Assembly (NCBI RefSeq): GCF_019049655.1
Contig: NZ_JAFMOX010000066.1
Location: 1 to 64,000, forward strand
Reading direction: 5' to 3'
Length of the DNA: 64,000 nt
Source: Rahnella rivi
Lineage (GTDB): Bacteria; Pseudomonadota; Gammaproteobacteria; Enterobacterales; Enterobacteriaceae
The translations under genes and the position numbers were made by a program. The notes below the pieces were generated by a model. That model was not told the DNA's origin. It did no database searches and saw nothing but the letters and a program-made list of their open reading frames with translations. Position 1 is the stretch's first letter. Each line of letters opens with the position of its first letter. Below are positions 1 through 9,181 of the stretch, piece after piece.

Positions 1-17
1 CTTTTAGAAGATGTTAC

Positions 18-314
18 TTATTCTTTCGGAGTGGCATTCTCAACGCGACTCTTCAATTTCTGTCCCGGACGGAAAGTCACCACACGACGCGCCGTGATCG
101 GAATATCTTCGCCGGTTTTCGGGTTACGTCCCGGACGTTGGTTTTTGTCACGCAGATCGAAATTGCCAAAGCCAGACAGTTTAACTTGTTCGCCATTTTC
201 CAAAGCTCGACGGACTTCTTCGAAAAATATTTCAACAAGGTCTTTGGCATCCCGTTTGCTAAGCCCAAGCTTCTCAAACAGGTGTTCTGACATTTCAGCT
301 TTAGTAAGCGCCAT
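18..314 (-). CDS. ihfA: Integration host factor subunit alpha
   Basis: Alpha subunit of the IHF heterodimer, a nucleoid protein that binds the DNA minor groove and bends it sharply, acting in transcription, replication and site-specific recombination. The 98-residue protein has the usual length and the HU/IHF fold: an N-terminal helical part, the GFGNF segment around residues 46-52, and the DNA-binding arm with the RPGRNPKTGE segment, where the conserved proline intercalates. It is the last gene of the phe operon; its start lies 4 nt after the pheT stop and its Shine-Dalgarno (GAGGG) sits inside the end of pheT, which suggests translational coupling. Identification rests on near identity to the enterobacterial protein. 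Confidence 0.98.
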   Translation of the reverse strand: MALTKAEMSEHLFEKLGLSKRDAKDLVEIFFEEVRRALENGEQVKLSGFGNFDLRDKNQRPGRNPKTGEDIPITARRVVTFRPGQKLKSRVENATPKE

Positions 315-318
315 AGGT

Positions 319-2706
319 TCAATCCCTCAAGGATGCTTGGAATCGCTGTTTTAGAGCCTCTACGCATTTTGCAACGGTAGCGGCGATCTCCTCTTCTTCC
401 AGTGTACGGGCGGTATCCTGCAACACCAGACTGATAGCCAGGCTCTTGTAACCTTCAGCTACGCCCTTGCCACGGTACACATCAAACAAGTTTACGCCAA
501 CTACCTGATTTGCGCCAACTTTCTTGCACTCAGCCAAAATATCGTCTGCGGGCACGTTTTCAGCCACAACAACGGCGATGTCACGACGGTTCGCCGGGAA
601 GCGGGAAATCTCTTTCGCATCAGGCAGTACGCGGTCTGCGACCTTATCCCACAGCATTTCGAAGACCACAGTACGGCCATTGAGATCGAGTTTACGTTCC
701 AGTTCCGGATGGACTACACCAATGAAACCAATACGTTCGCCGCGTAAATAAATCGCTGCGCTCTGCCCCGGATGCAATGCAGGATTGGCTTCAACCCTGA
801 ACTGCACGTCGTTCATTTTGCCGGTAAGCTCAAGAATAGCCTCAAGATCACCTTTCAAATCGTAGTAGTCAACTGCCTGACGCGCCAGATCCCAATGCTC
901 TTCATTTTTATTGCCGGAAATCACGCCAGACAGCATGACGTCCTGACGGATACCTAAATCAGCTTGAGTATCAGGCACAAAGCGCAGGCCACTTTCGAAT
1001 AAACGCACGCGACTTTGCTGGCGATTTTGGTTGTTAACGACCGCAGTCAGCAAGCCAGACCACAGGGAAAGGCGCATTGCTGACATTTCCACGGAGATCG
1101 GACTTGGCAGAATCAGCGCGTCTTCGCCCGGATGCAGTAAAGCCTGCACTTTAGGATCAACGAAGCTGTAAGTGATGGCTTCCTGGAAACCACGATCAAC
1201 CAGCAGATTTTTCACACGTTTCAGCGACAGATTGGCTTCACGGTGACGGGTCATTTCAAGATTCGCTTTTACCGGCACATCTGGAATGTTGTTGTAACCG
1301 TAAATTCGGGCAACTTCTTCCACCAGATCTTCTTCGATCTGCATGTCAAAGCGCCAGCTCGGTGCGACTGCCACCCAGTGATCGCCGTTATGGGCAACGT
1401 CACAACCCAGTCGGGTCAGAATATCCGTGACCTGTGCATCCTCAACATGGTGACCAATGAGGCGATCCAGTTTTTCGCGACGCAACGTAATGGTTGCCGC
1501 TTTCGGTAAATCTGACGCAGAAGTCACATCAATGACCGGACCGGCTTCACCGCCACAAATGCTTAACAGCAGCGCGGTGGCACGTTCAATGGCTTTAAAT
1601 TGCAGTTCAGGGTCAACGCCACGCTCATAGCGGTGCGATGCATCGGTGTGCAAGCCCTGACGGCGTGCGCGGCCTGTGATCGCCAGCGGAGCAAAGAAGG
1701 CCGACTCCAGCAATACATCCTGCGTTTCGTCATTAACGCCAGAGTGCTCACCACCGAAAATACCGGCCATCGCCAGCGCTTTTTGGTGATCGGCAATCAC
1801 CAGCGTGTCTTCTTTCAGCTTGGCTTGCGTACCATCGAGCAGCGTAAGCGCTTCATCTTTTTGCGCCATACGTACCACGATACCGCCATTGATACGGCTG
1901 AGATCGAAGGCATGCATTGGCTGACCCAATTCCAGCAGCACGTAGTTGGTAATATCCACTACGGCATCAATAGAACGGGTGCCACAGCGACGCAGTTTTT
2001 CACGCATCCACAGTGGCGTTGGCGCTTTAACGTTGATGCCTTTCACCACGCGGCCCAGATAGCGAGGACAGGCTTGCGGTGCCTGAACATCGATAGACAC
2101 TGATGCGTCGATCGTTGCAGCTACGGGTTTCATCTCAGGTTCGTTAAGTGGAAGCTGATTAACCACGGCCACGTCGCGCGCTACACCGATAATACCGAGG
2201 CAATCTGCACGGTTTGGCGTTACGCTGATTTCGATGGTGCTGTCATCCAGCTTCAGGAATTCGCGGATATCTGTTCCGACCGGCGCATCCAGCGGCAGCT
2301 CGATGATTCCGTCATGATCTTCGGAAATACCCAGCTCGGAGAACGAGCACAGCATCCCTTCTGAAGGCTCACCGCGCAGTTTTGCGGCTTTGATTTTGAA
2401 ATCACCCGGCAGCACGGCACCGACAGTTGCCACGGCAACTTTGAGGCCCTGGCGGCAGTTTGGTGCGCCACACACGATGTCCAGCAGGCGATCGCCACCC
2501 ACGTTCACTTTGGTGACTCGCAGTTTGTCTGCGTTAGGATGCTGACCGCACTCCACAACTTCGCCTACCACTACGCCATTAAATGCGCCAGCGACAGGTT
2601 CAACACCGTCAACTTCCAAGCCGGCCATCGTGATTTGATCGGATAATGCTTCGCTGCTGATGGCTGGGTTTACCCACTCACGCAACCAGAGTTCACTGAA
2701 TTTCAT
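319..2706 (-). CDS. pheT: Phenylalanine-tRNA ligase beta subunit
   Basis: Beta chain of the cytoplasmic alpha2-beta2 PheRS, which charges tRNA-Phe and edits mischarged tyrosine. The 795 residues match the family length. An OB-fold tRNA-binding region lies near residues 40-150 (GQHPNADKLRVTKV), followed by the B3/B4 editing domain, B5, a catalytic-like core, and a ferredoxin-fold anticodon-binding domain at the C terminus (RFPANRRDIAVVV). It starts 14 nt after pheS with GGGAATATCAC before ATG. Expression should follow pheS through the upstream attenuator. Confidence 0.98.
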   Translation of the reverse strand: MKFSELWLREWVNPAISSEALSDQITMAGLEVDGVEPVAGAFNGVVVGEVVECGQHPNADKLRVTKVNVGGDRLLDIVCGAPNCRQGLKVAVATVGAVLPGDFKIKAAKLRGEPSEGMLCSFSELGISEDHDGIIELPLDAPVGTDIREFLKLDDSTIEISVTPNRADCLGIIGVARDVAVVNQLPLNEPEMKPVAATIDASVSIDVQAPQACPRYLGRVVKGINVKAPTPLWMREKLRRCGTRSIDAVVDITNYVLLELGQPMHAFDLSRINGGIVVRMAQKDEALTLLDGTQAKLKEDTLVIADHQKALAMAGIFGGEHSGVNDETQDVLLESAFFAPLAITGRARRQGLHTDASHRYERGVDPELQFKAIERATALLLSICGGEAGPVIDVTSASDLPKAATITLRREKLDRLIGHHVEDAQVTDILTRLGCDVAHNGDHWVAVAPSWRFDMQIEEDLVEEVARIYGYNNIPDVPVKANLEMTRHREANLSLKRVKNLLVDRGFQEAITYSFVDPKVQALLHPGEDALILPSPISVEMSAMRLSLWSGLLTAVVNNQNRQQSRVRLFESGLRFVPDTQADLGIRQDVMLSGVISGNKNEEHWDLARQAVDYYDLKGDLEAILELTGKMNDVQFRVEANPALHPGQSAAIYLRGERIGFIGVVHPELERKLDLNGRTVVFEMLWDKVADRVLPDAKEISRFPANRRDIAVVVAENVPADDILAECKKVGANQVVGVNLFDVYRGKGVAEGYKSLAISLVLQDTARTLEEEEIAATVAKCVEALKQRFQASLRD

Positions 2707-2720
2707 GTGATATTCCCGCC

Positions 2721-3704
2721 TTACTTAAACTGTTTGAGGAAACGCAGATCGTTTTCGAAGAATGCACGCAGGTCAGTCACGCCGTAACGCAACATGGTCA
2801 GGCGCTCCATCCCCATACCGAAGGCAAAACCGGAATACACTTCCGGATCGATACCGACGTTACGCAATACGTTCGGGTGCACCATGCCGCAGCCCAGCAC
2901 TTCCAGCCATTTACCGTTTTTGCCCATGACGTCAACTTCCGCGGAAGGCTCTGTAAACGGGAAATAGGAAGGACGGAAACGGATCTGCAAATCAGCTTCA
3001 AAGAAGTTGTTCAGGAAATCGTGCAGCGTACCTTTCAGGTTGGAGAAGCTGATGTCTTTATCAACAATCAGGCCTTCCATCTGATGGAACATCGGGGTGT
3101 GAGTCTGGTCATAGTCGTTACGGTAAACACGGCCCGGCGCGATAATACGAATCGGCGGTTGCTGATCCTTCATGGTACGGATCTGCACACCGGATGTTTG
3201 GGTACGCAACAAGCGCTTGGCATCAAACCAGAAAGTATCATGGTCTGCACGTGCCGGGTGATGGCCGGGAATATTCAGGGCATCAAAGTTGTGATAATCA
3301 TCTTCGATTTCCGGGCCAGTCTCGACGGTAAAGCCTAATTCACCGAAAAAAGTTTCGATGCGGTCAATAGTACGGGTCACCGGATGCAAACCACCGTTTT
3401 CAATGCGACGGCCAGGCAAGGAAACGTCAATCGTTTCTTCGGCGAGACGCGCATTCAGCACCGCAGACTCCAGCGTATTTTTGCGCGCATTCAGGGCTTC
3501 CTGAACCTGCGTTTTCGCTTCATTGATCACGGCACCCGCTGCCGGGCGTTCTTCCGCAGGCAATTCACGGAGGGTCGTCATCTGGAGTGTCAGGTGGCCT
3601 TTCTTACCCAGATACTCAACACGCACGTTATCGAGCGTGGCGATATCCTGAGCACTCTCTACGGCTGCCTTGGCATTGGCAACCAGCTCTGCGAGATGTG
3701 GCAT
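2721..3704 (-). CDS. pheS: Phenylalanine-tRNA ligase alpha subunit
   Basis: Catalytic alpha chain of PheRS, a class II synthetase. The 327 residues equal the usual enterobacterial length when translation starts at MPHLAEL; the frame stays open 32 codons further upstream, but only this ATG has a good Shine-Dalgarno (AGAGGAAAGCA). An N-terminal coiled-coil tRNA-binding arm is followed by the class II core with motif 2 (RIIAPGRVYRND) and motif 3 (GFAFGMGMERLTM). The gene follows the pheM leader and attenuator, so its level is expected to respond to charged tRNA-Phe. Confidence 0.98.
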   Translation of the reverse strand: MPHLAELVANAKAAVESAQDIATLDNVRVEYLGKKGHLTLQMTTLRELPAEERPAAGAVINEAKTQVQEALNARKNTLESAVLNARLAEETIDVSLPGRRIENGGLHPVTRTIDRIETFFGELGFTVETGPEIEDDYHNFDALNIPGHHPARADHDTFWFDAKRLLRTQTSGVQIRTMKDQQPPIRIIAPGRVYRNDYDQTHTPMFHQMEGLIVDKDISFSNLKGTLHDFLNNFFEADLQIRFRPSYFPFTEPSAEVDVMGKNGKWLEVLGCGMVHPNVLRNVGIDPEVYSGFAFGMGMERLTMLRYGVTDLRAFFENDLRFLKQFK

Positions 3705-3805
3705 TGCTTTCCTCTTCTTCTGGCCAATATGGCCCGATGTAAAATAACCGTGATTAATCAGGGGCGCGATTTTGACCCTGAACCTTAGTGTATAAAGCAC
3801 AGATA

Positions 3806-3832
3806 CAAAAAAGCCTCCACGAGGGAGGCTTA
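3806..3832 (-). terminator. Attenuator terminator of pheST
   Basis: On the minus strand an AAGCCUCC stem, a short loop, a GGAGGCUU stem and a run of U lie between the pheM stop and pheS. This is the position and form of the transcription attenuator known for the E. coli pheST operon; ribosome stalling on the phenylalanine codons of pheM would prevent its formation. Confidence 0.9.
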
Positions 3833-3878
3833 GGCGCTACTTTTCGTTTCTTCTCTTACGCGCGAAAGCCTTCCTGAG

Positions 3879-3923
3879 TCAGGCGCTAAAGTAAAAAAAG
3901 AAACGGAAAATAGCAGCATTCAT
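3879..3923 (-). CDS. pheM: Phenylalanyl-tRNA synthetase operon leader peptide
   Basis: A 14-residue peptide, MNAAIFRFFFYFSA, with five phenylalanines. It differs from the E. coli leader as I recall it only in the last residue. It acts in cis: translation speed over the Phe codons senses charged tRNA-Phe and controls the attenuator downstream. AAGGTAACGC precedes the ATG. It is too short for usual gene-length cutoffs. Confidence 0.95.
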   Translation of the reverse strand: MNAAIFRFFFYFSA

Positions 3924-3981
3924 GCTTGCGTTACCTTGTTGATGGACACTCTTGAACCGAAAATGAATCGACGTTGCAGCT

Positions 3982-4009
3982 ATTAAACAACGAATCGGAC
4001 TGATTTCAA
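3982..4009 (-). promoter_or_regulatory. Probable sigma-70 promoter of pheM-pheST-ihfA
   Basis: On the minus strand TTGAAA and TTTAAT are separated by 16 nt. They lie about 60 nt before pheM and just after the rplT terminator, so the phe genes can be transcribed separately from the thrS operon. Assigned by sequence match only. Confidence 0.6.
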
Positions 4010-4020
4010 ACACAAAATAT

Positions 4021-4045
4021 AAAAGAGGGAGCAAGCTCCCTCTTT
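4021..4045 (-). terminator. Terminator after rplT
   Basis: A strong hairpin (AAAGAGGGAG, 4-nt loop, CTCCCTCTTT) followed by T-rich sequence on the minus strand, 8 nt after the rplT stop. It probably terminates or reduces transcription from thrS-infC-rpmI-rplT before the phe promoter. Confidence 0.85.
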
Positions 4046-4053
4046 CACCTGAC

Positions 4054-4410
4054 TTACGCCAGTGCTGCTTTCGCTTTCTCAACCAGAGCGGCAAATACCA
4101 CTTTGTCGAAGACTGCGATGTCAGCCAAAATCTTACGGTCAATTTCAATAGAAGCTTTTTTCAAGCCGTTAATGAATTTGCTGTAAGACATGTCGTTCTG
4201 ACGAGCTGCTGCGTTGATACGCGCGATCCACAGCTGACGGAACTGACGTTTCTTTTGACGACGGTCACGGTAAGCGTATTGACCAGCTTTGATAACAGCC
4301 TGGAATGCAACACGATATACGCGCGAACGGGCACCGTAGTAACCTTTCGCCTGCTTTAAAATTTTCTTGTGACGTGCACGTGCAATCACACCACGTTTTA
4401 CGCGAGCCAT
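4054..4410 (-). CDS. rplT: 50S ribosomal protein L20
   Basis: Large-subunit protein needed for early 50S assembly; in E. coli it also represses rpmI-rplT translation by binding the leader RNA. The 118 residues match the family, with a very basic N-terminal arm (MARVKRGVIARARHKK) that binds 23S rRNA and a globular C-terminal half. It lies 41 nt downstream of rpmI. Confidence 0.98.
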   Translation of the reverse strand: MARVKRGVIARARHKKILKQAKGYYGARSRVYRVAFQAVIKAGQYAYRDRRQKKRQFRQLWIARINAAARQNDMSYSKFINGLKKASIEIDRKILADIAVFDKVVFAALVEKAKAALA

Positions 4411-4451
4411 ATGCTCTCCTGAGTTTTATATTCTAAATGAAAAAAGTGTAT

Positions 4452-4649
4452 TTATGCGTACGGCAGACATGCAGAGACAAGGCCCAAATCGTTCTTGGAT
4501 ACCATGCCTTTTGGACGCAAGTGACGTTTACGCTTAGTAGCTTTTTTGGTCAGAATATGACGCAGGTTTGCGTGCTTACGCTTAAAACCACCGTTGGCGG
4601 TTTTTTTGAAGCGTTTAGCGGCGCCGCGTACTGTTTTGATCTTTGGCAT
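4452..4649 (-). CDS. rpmI: 50S ribosomal protein L35
   Basis: Small basic protein of the large ribosomal subunit. Starting at MPKIKTVRG it has 65 residues, the standard length; the frame could start 4 codons earlier but the conserved N terminus fixes this start. A 95-nt leader separates it from infC, the place where the L20 pseudoknot operator lies in E. coli; I did not fold it here. Confidence 0.97.
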   Translation of the reverse strand: MPKIKTVRGAAKRFKKTANGGFKRKHANLRHILTKKATKRKRHLRPKGMVSKNDLGLVSACLPYA

Positions 4650-4744
4650 TTTACATTCCACTTCGCATTGTTATTAACATGAATCAGAAAGGCGAATCCA
4701 GCATACGCGGTGCGAACAACGCGCAGCAGGATTACTTGGAAGCC

Positions 4745-5296
4745 TTACTGTTTCTTCTTAGGTGCGAGCACCATGATCATCTGACGACCTTCGATCTTCG
4801 TAGGGAAGGATTCGACAACGGCCAGTTCAGAATCTTCACACAGGTCTTTACGGACGCGGTTAAGCACTTCCATACCGATCTGTTGGTGCGCCATTTCACG
4901 CCCACGGAACCGCAGGGTGATTTTGGCTTTATCGCCATCTTCCAGAAAGCGAATCAGGTTGCGTAGTTTGACCTGATAGTCGCCATCATCGGTACCAGGT
5001 CGGAATTTAATTTCCTTAACCTGAATAACTTTTTGTTTCTTCTTCTGCTCTTTAGTCGACTTGCTCTTCTCGTAGAGGAATTTGCCGTAATCCATGATTC
5101 GACAAACTGGCGGCTCGGCATTCGGACTGATTTCTACTAAATCGACGCCCGCTTCCTCAGCTTTTTCAAGAGCTTCATTCAGACTGACAATACCAATCTG
5201 CTCGCCATCGACGCCTGTGAGGCGAACTTCTTGCGCGCGAATCTCTTTGTTAATGCGATTAGGACGCGCCGGTTGAACTCGTTTTCCGCCTTTAAT
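4745..5296 (-). CDS. infC: Translation initiation factor IF-3 (AUU start)
   Basis: IF-3 binds the 30S subunit, prevents premature 50S joining and proofreads the initiator tRNA and start codon. The reading frame continues upstream of the first ATG (MDYGKFL) for 67 codons with the expected N domain (KGGKRVQPARPN), ending at an ATT codon preceded by GGAGGAATAAAGT. Starting there gives 183 residues; the enterobacterial family is 180-183. The rare AUU start is the known basis of IF-3 autoregulation: low IF-3 permits initiation at AUU. The thrS stop lies 3 nt before the start and carries the Shine-Dalgarno within its last codons. Confidence 0.96.
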   Translation of the reverse strand: MKGGKRVQPARPNRINKEIRAQEVRLTGVDGEQIGIVSLNEALEKAEEAGVDLVEISPNAEPPVCRIMDYGKFLYEKSKSTKEQKKKQKVIQVKEIKFRPGTDDGDYQVKLRNLIRFLEDGDKAKITLRFRGREMAHQQIGMEVLNRVRKDLCEDSELAVVESFPTKIEGRQMIMVLAPKKKQ

Positions 5297-5299
5297 ACT

Positions 5300-7228
5300 T
5301 TATTCCTCCAGTTGATGAAGACTTCTGCTGCGGATCTCCGCCAGCAGTTTGTCAACGACTTCGCTAACGTCCATGCTTCCTAAGTCTTTGCCGCGGCGAG
5401 TTCGAACGGCAACTTTGCCCGCTTCGACCTCTTTATCGCCACAAACTAACATGTAAGGAACACGGCGTAGCGTGTGTTCGCGAATTTTAAAGCCAATCTT
5501 CTCATTTCTCAAGTCGGCTTTAACGCGAATGCCTGCTTCTTGCAGTTTTTTAGTTAATTCTTCGACATAGGTAGCTTGTGTATCAGTGATATTCATGATC
5601 ACTACCTGAACCGGAGCCATCCATGTTGGGAAGAAGCCTGCGTATTCTTCAGTCAGAATACCAATGAAGCGCTCCATTGAACCCAGGATAGCACGGTGAA
5701 TCATTACCGGGACCTGACGGTCGTTGCTTTCGCCAATATAAGAGGCGTTCAAGCGACCAGGTAATGAAAAGTCGAGCTGCACGGTACCACACTGCCACGC
5801 ACGATCCAAACAATCGTGCAAGGTAAATTCAATTTTTGGACCGTAGAACGCACCTTCACCCGGCTGATATTCGAACGGAATCTCATTTTCTGTCAGTGCT
5901 GCCGCCAGATCGTCCTCTGCACGAGTCCACATTTCGTCAGTACCAATGCGCTTCTCAGGACGGGTGGATAATTTCACCACAATCTTCTGGAAACCAAATG
6001 TACTGTACATATCGTAAACCATGCGGATGCAGCTGTTCACTTCGTCGCGCACCTGCTCTTCAGTACAGAAGATGTGTGCATCGTCCTGAGTGAAGCCGCG
6101 AACACGCATCAGGCCATGCAATGCGCCTGATGGCTCATTACGGTGGCAGCTGCCGAACTCGGCCATACGCAGCGGCAGATCACGGTAGGATTTCAGACCC
6201 TGATTAAAGATCTGAACGTGTCCCGGGCAGTTCATTGGTTTGATGCAATATTCACGGTTCTCAGAAGACGTGGTGAACATGGCCTCTTTGTAGTTTTCCC
6301 AGTGCCCTGTTTTTTCCCACAGCACACGGTCCATCATGAACGGACCTTTCACTTCCTGATAGTCGTAAGACTTCAGTTTCATGCGCACAAAGGCTTCCAG
6401 CTCGCGGAAGATGGTCCAGCCGTCATTGTGCCAGAACACCATACCTGGTGCTTCTTCCTGCATGTGATACAGGTCAAGCTGTTTACCGATTTTACGGTGG
6501 TCGCGCTTACCCGCCTCTTCAAGGCGTTGCAGATAGGCGTTGAGTTGTTTTTTCTCAGCCCACGCGGTGCCGTAAATACGTTGCAGCATTTTGTTGTCGC
6601 TGTTACCACGCCAATACGCACCAGAGGTTTTCTGCAATTTGAAGTGATGGCAGAAACGCATATTAGGCACGTGTGGACCACGGCACATATCAACATATTC
6701 TTCGTGGTGATACAGGCCCGGACGGTCATCATGACTGATGTTTTCATCCAGGATCGCCACTTTGTATTCTTCGCCACGGCTTGCAAAGGTATCGCGTGCT
6801 TCCTGCCAGCTGACTTTCTTTTTAATAACGTCGTAATTCTTTTCAGCCAGTTCGTGCATGCGCTTTTCAAGCAGTTCGATGTCTTCCTGAGTCAACGTAC
6901 GATCTAAATCCACGTCGTAATAGAAGCCATTGTCGATAACCGGGCCGATTGCCATTTTGGTATCCGGCCACAATTGTTTAATGGCATGACCCAAAAGGTG
7001 CGCACAGGAGTGGCGCAGAATTTCAAGACCGGCTTCGTCTTTGGTAGTAATGATCGCCAGTTGAGCGTCTGTCTCGATAAGATCGGTGGCATCAACCAGC
7101 TCACCGTTTACGCGACCTGCGATACAGGCTTTGGCCAGACCAGGTCCGATATCAAGCGCAACATCAAGGGGGGAAACGGGACGATCAAAAACGCGCTGGC
7201 TTCCGTCAGGAAGAGTAATAACAGGCAT
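5300..7228 (-). CDS. thrS: Threonine-tRNA ligase
   Basis: Class II synthetase that charges tRNA-Thr in the cytoplasm and edits misattached serine. The 642 residues equal the E. coli length. Domains are an N-terminal TGS domain (1-62), the editing domain with HSCAHLLGHA near 73-82, the catalytic core with the zinc-binding MNCPGH (Cys334 by length equivalence), and the anticodon-binding domain from about 535. TAAGGAATTAAC precedes the ATG. In E. coli ThrRS represses its own mRNA by binding tRNA-like leader structures; the leader here was not modelled. Confidence 0.98.
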   Translation of the reverse strand: MPVITLPDGSQRVFDRPVSPLDVALDIGPGLAKACIAGRVNGELVDATDLIETDAQLAIITTKDEAGLEILRHSCAHLLGHAIKQLWPDTKMAIGPVIDNGFYYDVDLDRTLTQEDIELLEKRMHELAEKNYDVIKKKVSWQEARDTFASRGEEYKVAILDENISHDDRPGLYHHEEYVDMCRGPHVPNMRFCHHFKLQKTSGAYWRGNSDNKMLQRIYGTAWAEKKQLNAYLQRLEEAGKRDHRKIGKQLDLYHMQEEAPGMVFWHNDGWTIFRELEAFVRMKLKSYDYQEVKGPFMMDRVLWEKTGHWENYKEAMFTTSSENREYCIKPMNCPGHVQIFNQGLKSYRDLPLRMAEFGSCHRNEPSGALHGLMRVRGFTQDDAHIFCTEEQVRDEVNSCIRMVYDMYSTFGFQKIVVKLSTRPEKRIGTDEMWTRAEDDLAAALTENEIPFEYQPGEGAFYGPKIEFTLHDCLDRAWQCGTVQLDFSLPGRLNASYIGESNDRQVPVMIHRAILGSMERFIGILTEEYAGFFPTWMAPVQVVIMNITDTQATYVEELTKKLQEAGIRVKADLRNEKIGFKIREHTLRRVPYMLVCGDKEVEAGKVAVRTRRGKDLGSMDVSEVVDKLLAEIRSRSLHQLEE

Positions 7229-7518
7229 GTTAATTCCTTAATCTACAGTGGTGCCCCACACGACAGAGCACATCTAGAAAAATATTTGAGTGTAAATTCA
7301 TTTAGTTATTCACGCTATTCAGCTTTACTTTGCCAAATATAGACACCTTCGATACATCAAGAGAGTGTACCGGGATGCGACGTAAAAACAGGCAAGGAGT
7401 TTACCATCCGTAAAGTGCGAATTTCCAGCGACCTGTGTTGCTAAAAGCGGATATTTTTCGTGTAATCCCCCCTGACACGCTAAGGTAACCACAGCAGCAT
7501 TTCAAAAAAGGGAAGGAT
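7229..7518. other. Divergent intergenic region thrS / marC
   Basis: About 290 nt with no convincing gene. It must hold the thrS leader and promoter on the minus strand and the marC promoter on the plus strand. AAGGGAAGGATATG provides the marC Shine-Dalgarno. I could not assign an operator reliably. Confidence 0.6.
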
Positions 7519-8199
7519 ATGACAGAAGTCAGGCAGTTATTTGAAGTTTTGGGATTGGGCCTGATGGTACTGCTTCCGCTGGCAAATCCACTGACAACCG
7601 TGGCTTTAATGCTCGGGCTTTCAGGGAATATGACCACTCAGGAAAGAAACCAGCAATCGCTGATGGCCTCGGTGTATGTCTTTATCATCATGATGGTGGC
7701 GTATTACGCCGGACAGGTGGTGATGAATACGTTCGGAATTTCGATTCCCGGCCTGCGAATTGCGGGGGGGCTTATCGTTTCCTTTATCGGCTTCAGAATG
7801 CTTTTCCCGCAGCCACACGTTGAAGAAAGAATTCTTATCGAGAACAAAACGGCGGAAATGAAGAAACAGGATTCGCCAAATATCGCTTTTGTGCCTCTTG
7901 CTATGCCAAGTACCGCCGGGCCGGGCACCATCGCCATGATCATCAGCAGTGCTGCGACCGTGAAATCATCTGACTATCCACACTGGATTATTACCGTTGC
8001 ACCGGTGATGATTTTCTTTTTAGTGGGCATGATTTTGTGGATTTCACTGCGCAGTTCAGGCGCCATTATGCGTCTGGTCGGTAAAAGCGGGATTGAGGCG
8101 ATTTCGCGTCTGATGGGATTTTTGCTGGTCTGTATGGGCGTTCAGTTCGTCATCAACGGTATTATTGAGATTATCAAAACCTTCCCGCCAGCGGCCTGA
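7519..8199 (+). CDS. marC: MarC family inner-membrane protein
   Basis: Integral inner-membrane protein of the MarC/UPF0056 family, function unproven; it was named for its position opposite marRAB in E. coli, not for a resistance role. The 226 residues contain about six hydrophobic segments, and conserved stretches such as LLPLANPLTTVALMLGL near the N terminus, MPSTAGPGTIAMIISSA in the middle and GFLLVCMGVQF near the end are almost identical to E. coli MarC as I recall it. No mar regulators are adjacent. It converges with emtA. Confidence 0.88.
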   Translation: MTEVRQLFEVLGLGLMVLLPLANPLTTVALMLGLSGNMTTQERNQQSLMASVYVFIIMMVAYYAGQVVMNTFGISIPGLRIAGGLIVSFIGFRMLFPQPHVEERILIENKTAEMKKQDSPNIAFVPLAMPSTAGPGTIAMIISSAATVKSSDYPHWIITVAPVMIFFLVGMILWISLRSSGAIMRLVGKSGIEAISRLMGFLLVCMGVQFVINGIIEIIKTFPPAA

Positions 8200-8216
8200 A
8201 CCGCGGGCGGGAAATT

Positions 8217-8247
8217 CAATGCTTACCGCATCGCGAGGTAAGCATTG
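8217..8247. terminator. Hairpin between convergent marC and emtA
   Basis: An 11-bp perfect stem (CAATGCTTACC / GGTAAGCATTG) with a 9-nt loop overlaps the last codons of emtA. There is no clear T-run, so it may act as a bidirectional 3'-end hairpin rather than an intrinsic terminator. Confidence 0.5.
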
Positions 8248-8858
8248 TTCACTTTCCACAAGTAACGTGGCGCCTGTGGAGCCGGATGTTTGTTCTGAAC
8301 ATGCTGATAAAACTCCGTTGGCGACATCTGGTTGATCTGAGCAATCGCGAATGTTTTATCTTTCGCGAAGGTTCTCAGCAACGCGCCAGCACCGTTGACA
8401 TAGGCTACGGTAGTGGCATAACGGCGCGTCTCTGGGTTATTTATACCCGCGAGCTGTTGCTGCAAAATGCTCAAATACGCTGTGCCCAAATCGATATTCA
8501 CCGCAGGATCTTTCAGATCACGCGGTGAAGGCTGACCGTAGCGTCCTTTCATCCGGTAGGCATCGCGTCCTGCCGTTGAGGCCTTTAGCTGCATTAACCC
8601 AATCGCATTCGATTTACTGACAACGGTTGGGTTATATCCAGATTCGACCTGAATGATGGCTTTTACCAGTGTTTCATCTACGCCGTAAGTGCTTGCCGCC
8701 TGGCGAATCACCTCGCCGTAGGGGCCCTGATGCATTAATGATGTATCAGCCCGTGAAGGCGGTGATGGTTTCAAAAAATGCGTCGTCTGAACCGGCGTTT
8801 CTTTAGCGCAACCCGCCAGTAATAGCGCGGCCATCAAATAAAGAATGTTTGGTTTCAC
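8223..8858 (-). CDS. emtA: Membrane-bound lytic transglycosylase, EmtA (MltE) type
   Basis: Outer-membrane lipoprotein that cleaves peptidoglycan glycan strands to 1,6-anhydro-muropeptides. The protein has a lipobox, LLAGC, and the SLT fold with the catalytic glutamate in IIQVESGYNP, then the SNAIGLMQLKAST and AYVNGAGALLRTF signatures of the family. I chose a GTG start (VKPNILYLMAALLLAGC) because it puts a normal signal peptide at the N terminus and has GAGAGAG upstream; an ATG 18 codons earlier would add a charged leader. About 211 residues, close to the 203 of E. coli EmtA. Confidence 0.85.
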   Translation of the reverse strand: MKPNILYLMAALLLAGCAKETPVQTTHFLKPSPPSRADTSLMHQGPYGEVIRQAASTYGVDETLVKAIIQVESGYNPTVVSKSNAIGLMQLKASTAGRDAYRMKGRYGQPSPRDLKDPAVNIDLGTAYLSILQQQLAGINNPETRRYATTVAYVNGAGALLRTFAKDKTFAIAQINQMSPTEFYQHVQNKHPAPQAPRYLWKVNNAYLAMR

Positions 8859-9181
8859 ATTATCTCTCTCGCGACTTGGACGAGATGTAGCATATACATC
8901 TTCTTTCCTCACCTGAATATATTTTTAGTCTATTATTATTAATGTTTTGTTAAACAAAGGGGTTAGAAGCATGTCGATAAGATAATTCTGCTTATAAAAC
9001 CTCTTTCACTTCACATATTCTGAAATTAGCATTTTCGTTGTTTATCAAGTTCAGGAAGTCTGCATCTCATAGGGCGAAAATTAACACCGTCTTCTGGTTC
9101 AGCCGTGCGCCGGATCGGGTTTTTGAAGCGGAAAAAACGCTAACTTAATGAATTATCGGGCCAGTCAGAAGGGGTCATACC
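8859..9181. other. Divergent intergenic region emtA / yniA
   Basis: An AT-rich stretch of about 320 nt between divergently read genes. I see no further gene, RNA or clear operator. A good Shine-Dalgarno (AAGGGG) precedes yniA at the right edge. Confidence 0.5.

Noticed and set aside
1600..2103. Long open frames opposite pheT, thrS, prc and the WG-repeat genes
   Set aside because: They lie antisense to well-identified genes and follow from their codon bias.
3705..3800. Longer start for pheS (extra 32 codons)
   Set aside because: The extra codons overlap the attenuator region, lack homology, and the ATG at 3704 has the good Shine-Dalgarno and the conserved N terminus.
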